A stretch of DNA of 64,000 nucleotides from Halictus rubicundus (GCF_050948215.1 NC_135151.1:6178220-6242219), one strand, 5' to 3'; counted from the first letter of the stretch, positions 26,301-49,609 are shown. Numbers and translations: made by a program. The notes: a model not told the origin generated them from the sequence alone.

Positions 26301-28440
26301 GTATTTTACAATCGCTGGAACGTACAATATTTGAAGCATTAAATAGGAAAAAATAAATATTGAAAAGAAAGAAATTTAAGAGTGAAATTTCGCTCCGGAC
26401 ATAAATGACCCAGGTTGCAGACGGACGATTAATTGTAAAATGAAGTATGTAAAATGGATGATTCGACCAGTAATGGTAGGTCTACTGGGACAATAACCCT
26501 GCACTACTTTAGCATCGAGCGTTTCAAATCGACGCGGAAAGTGGAATAGAGGGGGTTACGAAGGAACCCAAAAGCTGGCTGGATAGAGTCGTCCCTGTGC
26601 AGTGAGTCACATCCTAAGATTGCTTGTAGAGGCGCTTTGCCGCCATAGCCGTTTTGCCCACTAGTGTTTGTGAATTGGTTTTTCGTATGAAAGTCCGAGT
26701 CGATGAGTGGACTCGAGTTTCAGTTGTGGTCGGTCGAATGCACGGAAAGTATGGGCATGGGAAAGATCGCGACACGTTGAATTACGCTAACGTTCTGCTC
26801 CTTTCGGCGAGAAAATTTATTTCTCCCGACACAGCGCCACCGAATATTTTAATACTTGTGTAAAACCGGCTATTCCACGGACAGGTAGACAGGTATTCTT
26901 GTTCGGCCGTTTCCAAGTTGAGTGACACACCTCACGGGAGCCTTATCTACCTTTATTCTCTTTCGAGCAGCACAAATAAAAACCGAATTACCCGACGAAC
27001 GTCTCTTGGACATTAATTCTAACACCTTCGCACACACCTACGTATTGTGAGCCAGTGTTACATCGTGATAGTCGTAGGAAAAGAATTATTCAGTGTCCCC
27101 GTGATAGTGTGAAGCGTAATGTTGTAACAGTGGTGTTCACATACAAATTATGCGTTATCATTTCGTGGCGGGAAATCGGTTTTGAAGAAGCGAAACGTCG
27201 CCAGGTATGTTGAACCACCACCGAAAACCACAGCTCACACTTGATCATGCTAGAACTTATTATTCCATTTTTTCTTCCTTTCTTGGGCAATTTCAGTGTG
27301 CATGCGTGAGTGTGTCTGGTATACTATTTTATTCGCATAGGTATCATGTGCAATCGCTATTTTTAATGAAATCGTCGAAGCCAGTCGTTCAAATCCACGG
27401 TACAGTATAGATGGCGAATTTGGCGGTGCGTGCGAGTCTGTGCGAATTAGATCACCCGACAGAAATCCCTTTGTGTTTTGTTTCCTACATTTTTGCATTT
27501 ATGTTGGCGATTGTAGCGTCTGTAGCAGTGTACAAGCTTGCGTAACAACAATGCGATTCATCTCATGGGATGCGTTGGGAGATATGTTCATCCGTAAAAC
27601 CCGCTTCACATTTTATTCAAAGAAACTCGCTTTTTCGTTGCACGCTTCTTTTTTTTTTGTTTTTTCGTCGAACACAAAAATCCATCTTTTCATTGCAAAA
27701 AAAAAAACGAATGAGTTAGTTTGTGTTTTATCTTCAGTTTTCAGCTGGCCTTCCTCCGTGATTATACCTCCGGATTTTCAGTTCTGATTAGGAAAAAAAA
27801 CGTTTTCTTAATTTATTCGAGGACGCGGAGCTGGCTGTGTTCTGCCGCCTCCGAGAATTCTTTGGAGTCTCTCGGCATTACTCGGAAGGCGATGCTTTTT
27901 CTCCTCCCGACAACGGGATCCGATTAGAGACACACTTTCGCAAACCTTAAAAAGCTACGCAAATGCCGAAATCGGCGCGCAAGTGGACATTCTGGAGGTC
28001 TCTGTCACATTTATTTTTATTTTTCTCGCATCCATCTCCCGCGGCGTTGATACGATAACGATAAAAGAAAAAAAACCCCGCTAATTAGGGATTCGAGTTG
28101 TATTTCGAGACCGCGCGTAACGATAAGCCCCCTTCAGCACTTGTACCGATCATAACAGACGCACCTACTCAATATGTACGAATACAATTCGCGACGGAAT
28201 GATAACAATTAATTTCTCGCATCTTCTAATTTTCTTTTTCTTTTTAATTTTCCGATCGATCGTATCTAACGCCTTTTCAAATCATTTTTACACACCCACT
28301 GGCGAGCTGCCGCGATTGGCAAATCCTATTGACAATTTCAAAATGCGCCAATCGCGTGCGTCGAACTATGTTGCTACGGGTTCACTGCAATCGATTGCGA
28401 GTGGTTGTGTAACGTACAGCAACATGGCCATACATGTATG
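23323..28440. other. AT-rich 3' region of HR78 and intergenic DNA
   Basis: The first 2.4 kb is very AT-rich with many AATAAA-like sites and probably holds the HR78 3' UTR, though no single end can be chosen. A short GA tract is at about 25506-25533. From about 26.5 to 28.2 kb the base composition rises in GC, which may mark an upstream promoter or 5' UTR exon of MAPKAPK2; no conserved coding sequence was seen. Confidence 0.45.
25932..26070. repeat. Dispersed direct repeat, copy 1
   Basis: From GTCAGCCTTTCTGAAAATAA through ATCTACTAACAAA, AATGAG..AATGGT(T/C)AGCCTATT and TTAATAATAACAA to GGCTGACT, this stretch matches 28892-29190 in the same orientation about 3 kb away. The family is unknown; the AGTCAGCC...GGCTGACT ends suggest an inverted-repeat element. 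Confidence 0.6.
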
Positions 28441-28790
28441 TACAGGATTTCCCAAAAATGTTGTGCTTCCTTGAAAGGGGAGATTCCAGGGATCATTTGA
28501 GGTAACTTTTTCCTTTGCAAAAATGTTTTCCGTGGCTTTGTTAAGGAGTTAGCAACGAAATACACAGACCAATCAAAGCGCGGCTACAGCGGACGGTTTT
28601 CGGCTTACAATTAGTCAATGCCATTGTCACGTTCAGCGGGATTAATCACCGTCCGCCATAGCCGCGTTCTGATTGGTCCGTGTTTTTCGTTGATACTCCA
28701 TAACAAAGCCACGGAGAACATTTTCGCAAAGGGAAAAGTTACTTCAAACGACTTCAGGAATCACCCCTTTCGAGGAAGTATATACAACAC
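28441..28790. mobile_element. Foldback element of the GGGTGTCCC family, 350 bp
   Basis: The two halves are inverted copies over roughly 150 bp each. The left arm has CCCAAAAATGTTGTGCTTCC and CCAATCAAAGCGCGG; the right arm carries the reverse complements, ending near GAAGTATATACAACAC. A transcript could fold into a long hairpin. No protein is encoded. Confidence 0.75.
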
Positions 28791-28891
28791 TACTTTATAT
28801 CGTCAAACTGAAGCATTTTATAAATATGAAAAATTTATAATCAGAATTTCCGATAAATTGTCGGAACAGAAAAATTAAGATTAGGGTCAGT

Positions 28892-29190
28892 AGTCAGCCT
28901 TTCTGAAAATAAATTGCTTAAAAATAAATATCTACTAACAAATTATTATACTTTCGAATGAGCATAATGGTCAGCCTATTCCTCACTTCTAATGTACAGC
29001 TTTTTAAAAACATAGAAAATAGTGTATTAATAATAACAACGCTTAACACTAGGTTTACGGGACCTGTCAGAATGGGAGAATTGTAATATTTTTAATTTAC
29101 GATTATTTAGATTGTAAAGAAGCAAAGTAATGTAAAATAGCCACTTTTGGTGCTCTGTAAACTTGGTGTTGAGTTAGGCGGCTGACTACC
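28892..29190. repeat. Dispersed direct repeat, copy 2, interrupted
   Basis: This is the same sequence as 25932-26070, but split after GCTTAA by about 127 bp (29047-29173) absent from copy 1. The match resumes at GGCGGCTGACT. Confidence 0.6.
29047..29173. mobile_element. Small element inserted in the dispersed repeat
   Basis: The insertion begins CACTAGGTTTACGGGACC and ends CTGTAAACTTGGTGTTGAG, an imperfect inverted pair (AACACTAGGTTTAC against CAACACCAAGTTTAC). The uninterrupted copy at 25932-26070 supplies the empty-site comparison. Junction sequence TTAA/GTTA hints at a TTAA target, but this is weak. Confidence 0.6.
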
Positions 29191-30013
29191 GGAACGGTAA
29201 CCCTACGACGACGTTTACACAGACTAACGTTACACAATCGTTATCAGTTTTGTACATTTAAAAAATTGTGTACACAACAACAAGTTTACCTTCGTTCAGG
29301 CTTATTCATTGAATTTCCAATGACGTCAGATTCGATTGGAAAGCAGAGGATCGTTTCGATAACAACATCGATGACAAATTTATTATTACACCGGAGAAAG
29401 ATTATATAAAAAAAAAAAAAAAAAACTAGACGTACAACGCGTCGATGTCCGGTATAATATTATGAAAGGAGATTCGCGTAAACGCGCGAGTAACGCTCGG
29501 GTTCCAGTAACTGCAAAGATAAAGTTGAACGTCGTTGTTCTCGCGTACACGAGCGATAATTTCGTTCGCCGATGATTTCGTTTTTACCTGTATATGTGTT
29601 CCGTGTGTCACTTGTGTACCGTGTTCAGAACTGTCGACACGGTTTATACTATCGTTCTAAGGTTCCTCCTTATCTACTGACGCCAGTCGAGTCTCCGTCG
29701 TGTGTAACGTTTCCGAGTTATCCATGAAGTGGCTCAGTTTGCTCGATATATTTCTGCTGTTCGTACCTACCACACGAAAACAAAAATTTCATTTCCGGGT
29801 GATCGACGAGAACGAAACGACGGGGGGGACCCGGGGATCGGCGAGGATGATTAACGGTCGAATTACCATTTTAGAAAGTGCAAGAGGTCGGCCGGCGAGG
29901 GGACCGAGGTGAACAAAAAGGGAAAGCGGAAACGGACAGCGGAAACCGAGATCCAGCCACCGGCGGCGAACAAACCGAAGGAGCCACCGGTCCTCGAGAT
30001 CAAACGAAAAACC
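29191..30013 (+). promoter_or_regulatory. Presumed 5' region of MAPKAPK2
   Basis: An A-run (about 29408-29425) is followed by CpG-rich sequence and then the MAPKAPK2 first recognised exon. An acceptor-like CCATTTTAG at 29866-29874 precedes an open, Lys/Arg-rich frame that joins the MK2 frame, so part of 29875-30013 may be coding. Upstream ATGs at 29724 and 29847 share another frame and stop at 29912, so they would act as upstream open frames if the leader is unspliced. Confidence 0.4.
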
Positions 30014-39899
<9,886 letters not shown>

Positions 39900-41668
39900 G
39901 GTGACGCTGTGAGAGCTAGGAGATGCTGGCGTATTTTTTTACGTAGATGTTTAAGATATAGTCTAATTACAGAGAGAATTGTTTTTTGACAATTATGTTG
40001 CACGAAAGACGAGAGACTACGGAACTGGACTCTATTCAAATAACAGATATACGCGTACAGGTAAAACTGCATTCAAACTTGAACGCCTAGGAAAAAGAGC
40101 CTCGAAGATGATGGTGAACTATGATTTTGAATTTTAATTACGCTAATTATTGGGTCAATTCGCGGATCACTTAAGTAGAAGATGATATAGAACAACGGAG
40201 CAGATGAGAGATTAATAGTAATTTTATAACTGTGGTACGAAGATTGTTTAAACATTGACTCAATAAATTTGAATTCTAAAGTCACTATTTGTCATGATGT
40301 TCGCATGTAGAAAATAGTGATGGGTTCATAGATGTAAAGAGTACTTCACAACGTTTTAGTTATGGTGCATTTTTTACGTTTTCAGTAAAAATATTTCTTT
40401 AATGGAATGGAGCAGCTAGTAACAAATTAATCGATATAACCTAATTATGAAAAATGTTTGTTAAAATCCATGCCTACTAGAAATATACCGACAATAAAAG
40501 ATATATTGTCCGACATACGTGAGATATACTGATGTACGAAATAAAATGCAAAAGGTTACAGTTCTATGGCCTATACAAGTTAGACTTCGTGATGAAAGTC
40601 TATTACCTGAAATGAATGAACACCTAACTTAGCAGCTATAATAAATTCATTGCTACGTGTTTACTTAAAACGTTTCCTAACAATATGTCTGTTTAGTATT
40701 TTTAAATTATTGTAACTCTTTTATTTATCGTAATTATATCGTAATCGAATCACAGAAATGCAGTTTAATTGCAACATAATACGAATGTCGTTGTAAATTA
40801 TGTTTTGACTGAGGCTGACTGTTCAATTTAAGTATCCTTAAAATTGTGAAACCATTCTGCTTACGGATATATATTGCTCTAATTAGTTTCGGAACATTAA
40901 AAGAATACAACAATGCGTTAAACAACTTTTTAGAATAAATGGTAACTTATAATTAAATTTAAATATATAGGCATGTAAAGTTTATCAAATAAATGTAGCT
41001 ATTATATTTTTTTAGGTATATCATTAAATAGAGATGAAATTATTTTACGTCGGTAAAATTAATACGAGGCCTTAACAAATCTGAGGTCAATTTTTAGATT
41101 AGCCTAATTTCAACTATAATAATTAAGGTACTCTTAATATATATATGCAAATTTTAGATCAGTCAAGGGGTGATCAAATCTCATGGACGTGTTAGTGTTC
41201 TTTTTTTTTTAGATACGACTGATGCTTTGAAAATTGTAAATATCATACGATTTAATAATTTTTAATAGTATTACTATTTACTAGTATTACTACTTTAATA
41301 ATATTACTAGCAGTCCTATAAATTTGATAAGTATTCATCAAAATGTTTCATGATTGAAAATGGATTTGGCGCGCTGACAAACGGCAAGAGAATAAATACG
41401 ACTGATTCTTGAATTGTTTCCATAGTTTTATGTTAATTAATTAAGGTCTCCTTGTAGCTATGAATTTCTGTAATACTTTATTAATACGGTTCTCGCGAAT
41501 TAAATAGAATAACATACAAGTGTGGAAACAATTTTTCCCAAGCAAGGTATCATGCGATGATTGTTCAGCTCTCATACTTTACTAAAATCAAAACAACTAT
41601 TAACTATTAAGTATATATAAAAAAATTATAGCAAATGAAAACAACCATGAAGCACATTTTCGCATCAA

Positions 41669-41715
<47 letters not shown>

Positions 41716-43262
41716 GTTTTCTCGTATAGTATAAAAGATCGTTACATTGTCTTCATTATATTGAGATTGTTGTCATTATATATACTTGATGATATTGTGA
41801 TAGTACAATTTTCATAGATTGAACTGATTGTATATTAGATGAAAATTATATTTAACGTCAATTCGAGCTGAACTAGAGAGTGCTAAAATATTTTTGTAAT
41901 GAATTTAAGTCTGTTGGTCTGCATTGCATTTATGAAACTTGACAATAAATATACATGGTGACGTTAATTAACAAAGACATATCAGTTTATTATTTTAATG
42001 CAAATTCGTAATGTTACTTGATTAAAATAGTATCATTTCAGGGTCAGAAAATCATAACAGGAATTTTGTATGTATGGTTATGTAAAAACAATAAACATAT
42101 AACATCGTTAGCATTACAATATTTCAGTTACATTTTTTCTATATATTTTCTTCTTACATTAGGATCATAAAAATTTAAATAATTATCATTTCAATCGATC
42201 TACCCACGCTTCTTTGTGTACGTAATTAAAATATAGCTATTCTTCTTTAAACATGATCTGTTGCTAGTTCATTCAATTGTTAAGAACTTTTGAAAAATTA
42301 CGTTACGGTTATGTGTAAAATCTATCACTATGTGTCAAAATTACTTTCTCAAGAATATAAATATGTATTTACACATAAATTATAAATAACTTACTTAGGC
42401 TAGCTACAATTAAAATAAATGCTGTACAAATGTTTTTTTTTCATAACCATCTGTTTTAGTTCCATCATCATAGTCAAAACAATATTTCTTGAAAGTGTAA
42501 TACACAATTGGGCACAAAATATAATAAAACATAACTAACTTTAAAGTCATTTTGAATACTAGTAAAAGCAGTTCTCCGAACGTAATTTCCAATCACAAAC
42601 AAGAGGATAAAACACAATAAACAACCACGTTCTATTTTGTGCCCCGAATAATTCCATGGATTTTCATTTCATGCGGTTTCTGATGGTAATCAATCAAATT
42701 AACAGAGAATTTAAATCCTAGATCACTTTAGCTAATTTAAAACTAAGTATTTGACAAACTTTGTTATGTCAGTATCACATGATAAGTTCAGAAAATATAA
42801 CATATTTCTTTAAGATAGGTTCTTAAAATCTAAAGTAACTTAATGTTTGTTTCCATTGTTAATGGTTGATGTCTTTCATTCAGCTACATTCAGCAAAAAA
42901 ATATATGCGTATTGTAATGGCAAACAACACTCATACCTATTCAGATGGATCAAATCGCTGAATTTATTGCGTCTATTAAATCCTTTTCTTCTTGTAAATT
43001 CATTGTTTGTCTGCTCTGTTTACCGTATGCTTACACCATTAAAAATTATATATGACTTTACACATTAAGTTACAACGGTCTATACACAAACTATATTTCA
43101 ACTTCATAACATTAAATGCGACGTTATCATTTCTCGTTATATAAATAAATTTGGACAATTCGCTTGCAAAAGTAAATATTATTTGATATCTGCAAGGCTT
43201 AAAATTAAAGTTACAGTAAATTAAAATATTGTATTAGAGGAATTGTCTTTAATATAAATTTG
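39900..43262. other. MAPKAPK2 3' UTR and convergent intergenic DNA
   Basis: MAPKAPK2 (plus) and EDC3 (minus) converge here. AATAAA motifs follow the MK2 stop at about 40261 and 40494 and are candidate polyadenylation signals. A (TA)n tract lies at about 41671-41708. The rest is AT-rich with no recognisable coding sequence. Confidence 0.55.
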
Positions 43263-45274
43263 CTAAGAAGAATTATTCGAATGCAACGGAATGACAAATT
43301 TCGGTCCAAAAGGCGACTTGTACGTTATACCGACATCCGCGTATACTTTGTTCGGTAGCGCGAGATTACATAAGTATAATCTGCCATTATCAACACTATG
43401 AGACAACGGTAATCCACCGAGCAAACTGAATTTACTGAGGATGCCCGGTGTACCTGTGGCCGGTGGTTCAATGGCTAAAATAGGTGCTCTGTTGCCGTTC
43501 GCCCATTTCGCTATGGGTGTGATCGTCTTTGGGGAATTTTCATCGCAAAGCGACACGAGTATCAGGTCTACTACCCACGGTAAATACTTAACTTTAGATT
43601 CCACCTTATTTCCAGTCAGTTTGTATAAAGATAATTCTTGCAAAAGGGAGAAATCTTCGGAATTCTCTACGAATACTATTGTTTTAACACCGTGACTAGA
43701 TAACTGTCTAGCACAATTGACACCGACAGCACCGGAACGATGAGGTCCGCATAGAGCGACGACTGTTGGCCATTGATGTGCGTTGTATGGATTAAGTCGA
43801 TGGCTACCTCCCAGCAATTGCAAAATAATTTCTGCACCGGCACGGCCAAGAAGCTCCACCTGATCGACAACAATTCATTGATACCCAATAAACCAAATAT
43901 TCCTTATCATCGTAATTATTAAATACTCTCTGATGCATACTCTACGTTCCCAACTGATTCCAAAACGATCTGCCGCCCCCATTAATTGGCGATGAAGATT
44001 CAGCGTTATGCTGGGAATTATCAAGCCATTATCGGTTACATATTCTTTCTCATCAGGACTCGGTACCGTTATTTGTCTGAAAACTATCGGTTCAGAAACA
44101 ATAACGTTTTCGTCGTGTCTATATCTCCCAGAGGTACCACGATTATTTTCGGATTGCCTGACAATATCAGGTTTCAAGGAATTTATTTCTTGCCACACAG
44201 CCTGTTAAGAAAAGGTAAAACTTTTTACATTGCTTTGATAAAATCTCATGTGATTCCTATACAGGGTGTCCCACTAACTCACAAGATGATATCCCCGTTA
44301 TTTTTTATGCTACGGGAAATGTCGAAAGCACAAATTATTTGATTTAAGTGGACTCATATTATAGTGGGAACCATTTTTTCGAAATTTCATGGTCAGAAAT
44401 GTTTTTTGTATGTAACTATATTGTTGGAGATGTCACCTTGTAACAGAAAATGGAAAAATCCTGCATTTTGTATGTCTATGAACAAACCTCTTTATTAAAT
44501 AGTGCTAAATTCTTCTCAAAATCAAAATCTTGACTCAATGATTGGTCTATTGGTGTACCAAATGTATGTTCATCTCGTTCTAATGCTCTTTGTCTATGAC
44601 TCAGTCTTTTCTGTATTGGTTTACTAGCAGAATCGGCTAAAAAAAAATATAAACCCACCTCATTGAGTGTTGTTTCTACACATTCTTGTATTTAGGAAAG
44701 AAGAACAATACTATCATTTGCCAATGATTCTGCGCTTGTTACTATTTTATTTACCTAATGAAACCTTTCCGTTTGTAGTTCCAGCTTGCTCTGTGGAGCA
44801 ATGAGCATTGGTGTCAGGTTTTTTAAAATTGGATTGTGTTTGAGATGATGTAGACTGAGTACATGACGGCACGCTTTCGGAAACTGATCTTCCAGCTCTC
44901 TTAGCAATAGGTCTCTTCACTGTCACCTTATTCTGTGCTTGATTATTATCGTTCGAACTAGATCCTGTCTCATTGATAGATATAATTTCTACGTTTAAAA
45001 TATCCTTTGTACTGAAAAAATTAAATCAATGAGCATCCTTATTCTCTAAATTAGTTGAATTGCAAATGCTGTTCCAAATAATATTTCCATTCAAAATCGC
45101 AGGGTAAATATGTTACCTTAAAACAACTACAGATGAAGAATGGGGCACTCCATTACGAAAAGCTTTTGAAAGTGTGACATAGTCTTTATTCAAATCGACT
45201 ATCTGTCCTTGGTACGTTCCAATTTCCTCAGTACATTTCACAGAGACTGTGCAGCCCACAAATTGTTCTGACAT
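43263..45274 (-). CDS. Edc3: Enhancer of mRNA-decapping protein 3
   Basis: EDC3 is a scaffold of cytoplasmic P-bodies that binds DCP2 and the DDX6 helicase and promotes mRNA decapping. Exons in transcript order: 45274-45117, 45011-44755, 44636-44488, 44201-43941, 43859-43263, with consistent GT-AG junctions, for 473 residues. The N-terminal LSm domain is recognisable (VGCTVSVKC, GTYQGQIVDL, ITLSKAF-like YVTLSKAF, VVVLSTKDI). A basic, Ser/Thr/Gln-rich linker precedes the FDF box (DFDFEKNLALF, residues 175-185), the DDX6-binding motif. The C-terminal YjeF_N dimerisation domain starts near VELLGRAGAEIILQLLGG (from 276) and contains VVALCGPHRSGAVG. The protein is shorter than fly EDC3 because of a short linker. 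The first ATG opens directly into the LSm domain. Confidence 0.95.
44263..44460. mobile_element. GGGTGTCCC-terminated repeat in EDC3 intron 3
   Basis: ACAGGGTGTCCCACTAACTC near 44263 opens a stretch that shares only its first dozen bases with the foldback family at 30701. It lies wholly within the intron between EDC3 exons 3 and 4 (44202-44487). The far end is not defined. Confidence 0.4.
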
Positions 45275-46542
45275 CTTGATTGCCTATTTGTAAATGCGAA
45301 ATTCATCAATAAAAAGTGTTCATTTATCGTCAACGTTTACTTACGATAGAATTGTTATTGCATATGGGAGATATTTATATCAACGATCTTTTGGTTTTAT
45401 CAGTAAATCCGTCGGAAATTTTAAACTATCCGTTACAGAAAATCGGTGCTTATTGGAAAATGGGAAACATACGTACCTAGTGCGAGTAATACGTAAACAC
45501 AGCGAATTTTTAAAAACGATTGTTCTTCTCGGTGTTATTACAACGGATTTGAAGCGTCGTTGTTATTTCGAAGTCAGAATGCAAAAATAAGTGTAACAAT
45601 ACATTCGTTAATGTGTAATAATGGGCATAAAATTTTCATGCATTTTCATCCCTACTCTAACCATGCACGGTGTATAAAGGACTACACAACACGCCAAACG
45701 GAAAACTGGTATAACTTCATACCATTGGCGAATTGGTACAATCGATTTCTCCCTAACAAAAAATACTAAAGCTGTTTGAATGTCCATTACAAAATCGTTA
45801 ATACATTCCAAGGAATCGCATATATCATACTAAATAAATATCTAATTTGCATACAAATTTAAATTTTCCATTTCTTTGTCAATTTCTTGTCCAGTACCTT
45901 TGATGTATCTTTCAGCTACCAAAAATTTAATTGTTAAGGGAATCTTAAATAGTTTGTACAACTTACTAATAACACATTTTAACGATTTTGATATGGTTAT
46001 TTATAAATTGTAAGACTTATGGTATAGATAACCCGCACACTTGAATCAACATTTGAATAGAGTAATTTCGTCCTGAATGTTGGAATTAATATATATATTC
46101 TGCATTTCATATATGATGTTCTGTGTGAAATTAGAACTTGAAATTTGCGAGTAGCAATTTCTAAGCCTACTAAAATTTTCAATAATACAATATAAACTAC
46201 AAAGAATGATTACTGAACAATACATCGATAAAGTATGCACGAGTTCTTATGTCCTGAAATAAAATAGTCTAGAAAAATGTGTGAGCTAATCAAAATGTTG
46301 AAAGAACTGTAATAATTGTACAATTAATTTGCTCGTTTCTCTTTCAGAGTAAGGGGTCACTTACACGACCCCTTCTCTAGGAATAAACATAGTGGGGACA
46401 GAGAGGAAATGAGAGTGCTCATGCCCAGGATTTTAGTGCCCCGGTATAGTGCTGCCCCCTAGTCTAATTTTTTGCCTGGACCAGAACCTGCATATACAAG
46501 ATACTCGATTCTCACTAATATTCCCGATTCATGAGTTATGTC

Positions 46543-46624
46543 ACCGACGAGATATCTCGTCGGTGGTTATGTTCTGTGTGCTGTGATCTACCTTACCAGT
46601 TGCGCCGACGAGGTATCTCGTCGG
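46543..46624. repeat. Pair of GACGAGATATCTCGTC palindromes
   Basis: The first, 46543-46564, is a perfect 22-bp palindrome with core GACGAGATATCTCGTC. The second, 46604-46624/25, is the same motif with one mismatch at the centre (AGGTATCT). They are about 61 bp apart and followed by a short tandem repeat. Confidence 0.8.
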
Positions 46625-48564
46625 TGGCTCGGTTCTGTTCCCTGCTATAAGCTGCTCGGTTCTGTTCCCTGCTAGAAGCTGCTTGGTTCTGTTTGCTAAA
46701 AACGGCGATGTCATGAAAATGGAAACGCTGAAACCCCGTGCGTGAGCACTTCATGTCTTCTCTGCTTGCGTAGAAATGTCTTATAGTCAGGAGCTGACAA
46801 CAAATCCTAAAAGCATTCACCTTTTTATTTAAATACAAAATTCATATATTTTTAAATCAGGTAATTTTTCAAAACGTATACTGTATTTGTATGGAATAGT
46901 CAGACAAATATTGGAAAAATGGAAGCAGTATCTATTTCAAAACGAAGGGTTCAACTTGAACATTTCGTTGATCAAAAGTAAACGTTGTTATTTTATCGAA
47001 TTTTTATTCGAAATTTAATTTTTGATATTTACTATCAACTATCTACAATCTACTGTTTCTGATGTCTTCTACTGCCTTTAATTTTATTCTTGACAAGACA
47101 TATATACATATGAAACAAGACATATATACATATAAGGAGAACAATAAATATAAACAACAATTTCTTGCTGAAACGTTTATTTTATATCGAATCAAATGAA
47201 ACGCTTAACAAACGTTGATTTCTTAAATTAACAAGCTGTAATTAAAAAACATGAAGTCACGGGGTTGATTTAGTAAGATCGCAAACGATTGTGTTAAATA
47301 TATTTATTTCAACGATTTATAACTTTTACGATTAATATACGCTTCGTTAGCATCGTATGCACTTTACATTAGATTGCATTATTATACGCGGCCATATACA
47401 TCTTCTTCCTATAGATCTGCAAGGATTCAAGATTCCTGTACACATTACCAGTTTATTTTTTAAACTCTCTGACGGCATTTCGACGTTTGAGCGACTATCG
47501 TTCTCCCTCGACGTGTAATTTGCAATCCGGTGCAAAGTAAATACTTCGTTTAATATACACATCAATGAAAACTTCTCTTCTTTGCAATTCTTTCGGAGCC
47601 TGCCGGTCAGCGACAATGGCGTTTTCCAAACGGGGGAAAATGGTGGGAAGAGTTACGCAACCGATCTAGTCTCAAATGAATAAATGCAACGAGCGCACTA
47701 TACAAAACAAATGGTATTGCGTGCGTGTTGTGTGTGTGTCGGACACCGAAGTAAGCGTGACTGAAAATTTCTATAAATAACGTTCACGCAACTCGCATTG
47801 TTTCGCGTCGAACGAATTGTTTATCTTTTTGTACAACTGATGGTATAATTCTATTGCCTATAACGATCATCATAACTCATTAGAACGACGTGTATCAGTA
47901 CTAAAGCTAGCAAGCTATTTTGGAAAACGATACATCACACCCTCTCACACACTCGCGACAGACATTCACATATCCGTGCACCGCATCTTCGCTAAACACA
48001 AATGAAAGTATGACGAGATGTTTAAATTGAAAGCACATACCAGAGGAAGAAGACAGAGGTAGCCAACGTCCACTGTCAATAAAATAGTCTATTCAAGAAC
48101 GCTTAATCGAATTTCGAATATTTTTAAAATAAGGAATCTTATTTTTAGGAAACAGATGAACTGTTGAAAAAATAAAACAGTGTAACAGGATTCCTCAGTG
48201 ATTTTGGCCAGCTGATTTCCTCCTCGCTATCGTTAATATTTGTTGCAGCAGCTTATGTACATATGTGCTTTCAATTTAACTCGCAACAGTGTACTTTAGT
48301 ATCATAATTTCTTTGCTATTACACATTAGGTACCTACGTGTTCACTCGATCATACTGGACAATATACATTCAGTGCCGTTTCCTTTCTTTCCACGTTTCG
48401 TACAGGTCCCGTACAAAATGGAGAGAATAAAACCAACGAGCATGGCACTAAGCAACAGCATAGAACACGGATTTAGTAATCTTAAGCATACAAAAATAAA
48501 TTATAATAATAATCGTGTATCTCTGAACTTATACATGTACAGTGAATACTATATTATTTATACG

Positions 48565-48565
<1 letters not shown>

Positions 48566-48616
<51 letters not shown>

Positions 48617-48617
48617 C

Positions 48618-48658
<41 letters not shown>

Positions 48659-48720
48659 CATATACATATATATATATATATGTATATATATAAATATATA
48701 TATAGATATATAAATATATA
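48566..48720. repeat. Compound TA/CA microsatellite
   Basis: Alternating TATATA runs are broken twice by an identical ACACATACATATACATA block and then by GTATATATA and AGATATA variants. The open frames read through it are by-products of the repeat. Confidence 0.9.
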
Positions 48721-49411
48721 TTTTAAAGTACACTATCCCTTATAGTTACTCCCGGTTTAGGGCACAATTCAAATGCTCTTCGTCGCTTTTCTTTCGTTTC
48801 TTTTTTGTTTTTTTTTAATACATAATAGAACACCTAGGAGAGTTTATCTCGTACGCTCTGCGTTCGCATTTTCACCCTAAGAAAAAAGAAAAGAATGCCC
48901 GCCAACTGCGTTCAAAATTCCGAGATATGTTGTGTTATTTTACGTCTGTCGTTAGACCTTTTTGTTAGAGATATGTGATATGGTATTAAAGTGGAGAGAG
49001 ACGGTACTCGTGTTTGTTGTTCGAGGAACACGTGATACCGCGAGTTCTACTGTTTTGTACCATTTGTTAGACCAACGAACAACAGGCAAGAATACTGACT
49101 TTTTTCATTTTACGAATCTATTGACTGTTACTCGTTTAAGACGCGCCTAACTAATCGATCGTTTAAAAAATATAATACACTAGTGACATTCGGATCTCCT
49201 AGACATTCTTCCTTCTCTAAAAACCCACCATTGCATCTGCTGGTGTTCGCTTTGGCTGCAGCAAATTACCTGGGAACCAAAAGTTAACGTATGAGATCTA
49301 TTGTTGCAGATTAAACGAGGTATATTATGTGGTAGTTCTTGTAGTCGTACTAATCGCGCCATAAATTCATGAAAATCAACAAGTCCATCTGTCAGGATTG
49401 AATATATAATT

Positions 49412-49609
49412 ACTAGACAGCGGATCTTTATGTAAAATAAAATTTTTCTACATTATTTACAAGGAACCGAATAAAAATTTATTTCTTCCTTGAATAATTT
49501 TAATAACTCAATGATAATATATCGATACTCTTAAATTCCCCTTATCTTTCTACTGTTTCTTGTGTCATCTACTAATTTCTGTCATAAATACATAAAATCC
49601 ATAGTCTAA
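49412..49609. mobile_element. CTAGACTGCGGAT-family MITE
   Basis: The left end ACTAGACAGCGGATCTTTAT is mirrored by ATAAAATCCATAGTCTAATA at the right. Its length, about 200 bp, matches the copy at 53776-53966. No coding frame. Confidence 0.7.

Noticed and set aside
43441..44342. Plus-strand frames across EDC3
   Set aside because: They are antisense shadows of the EDC3 exons.
45294..45590. 98-residue plus-strand frame divergent from EDC3
   Set aside because: No similarity to any family is apparent and it begins about 20 bp from the EDC3 start, in the likely 5' UTR/promoter.
48289..48745. Tyr/Ile-rich open frames
   Set aside because: They are translated TA/CA microsatellite, not a protein.
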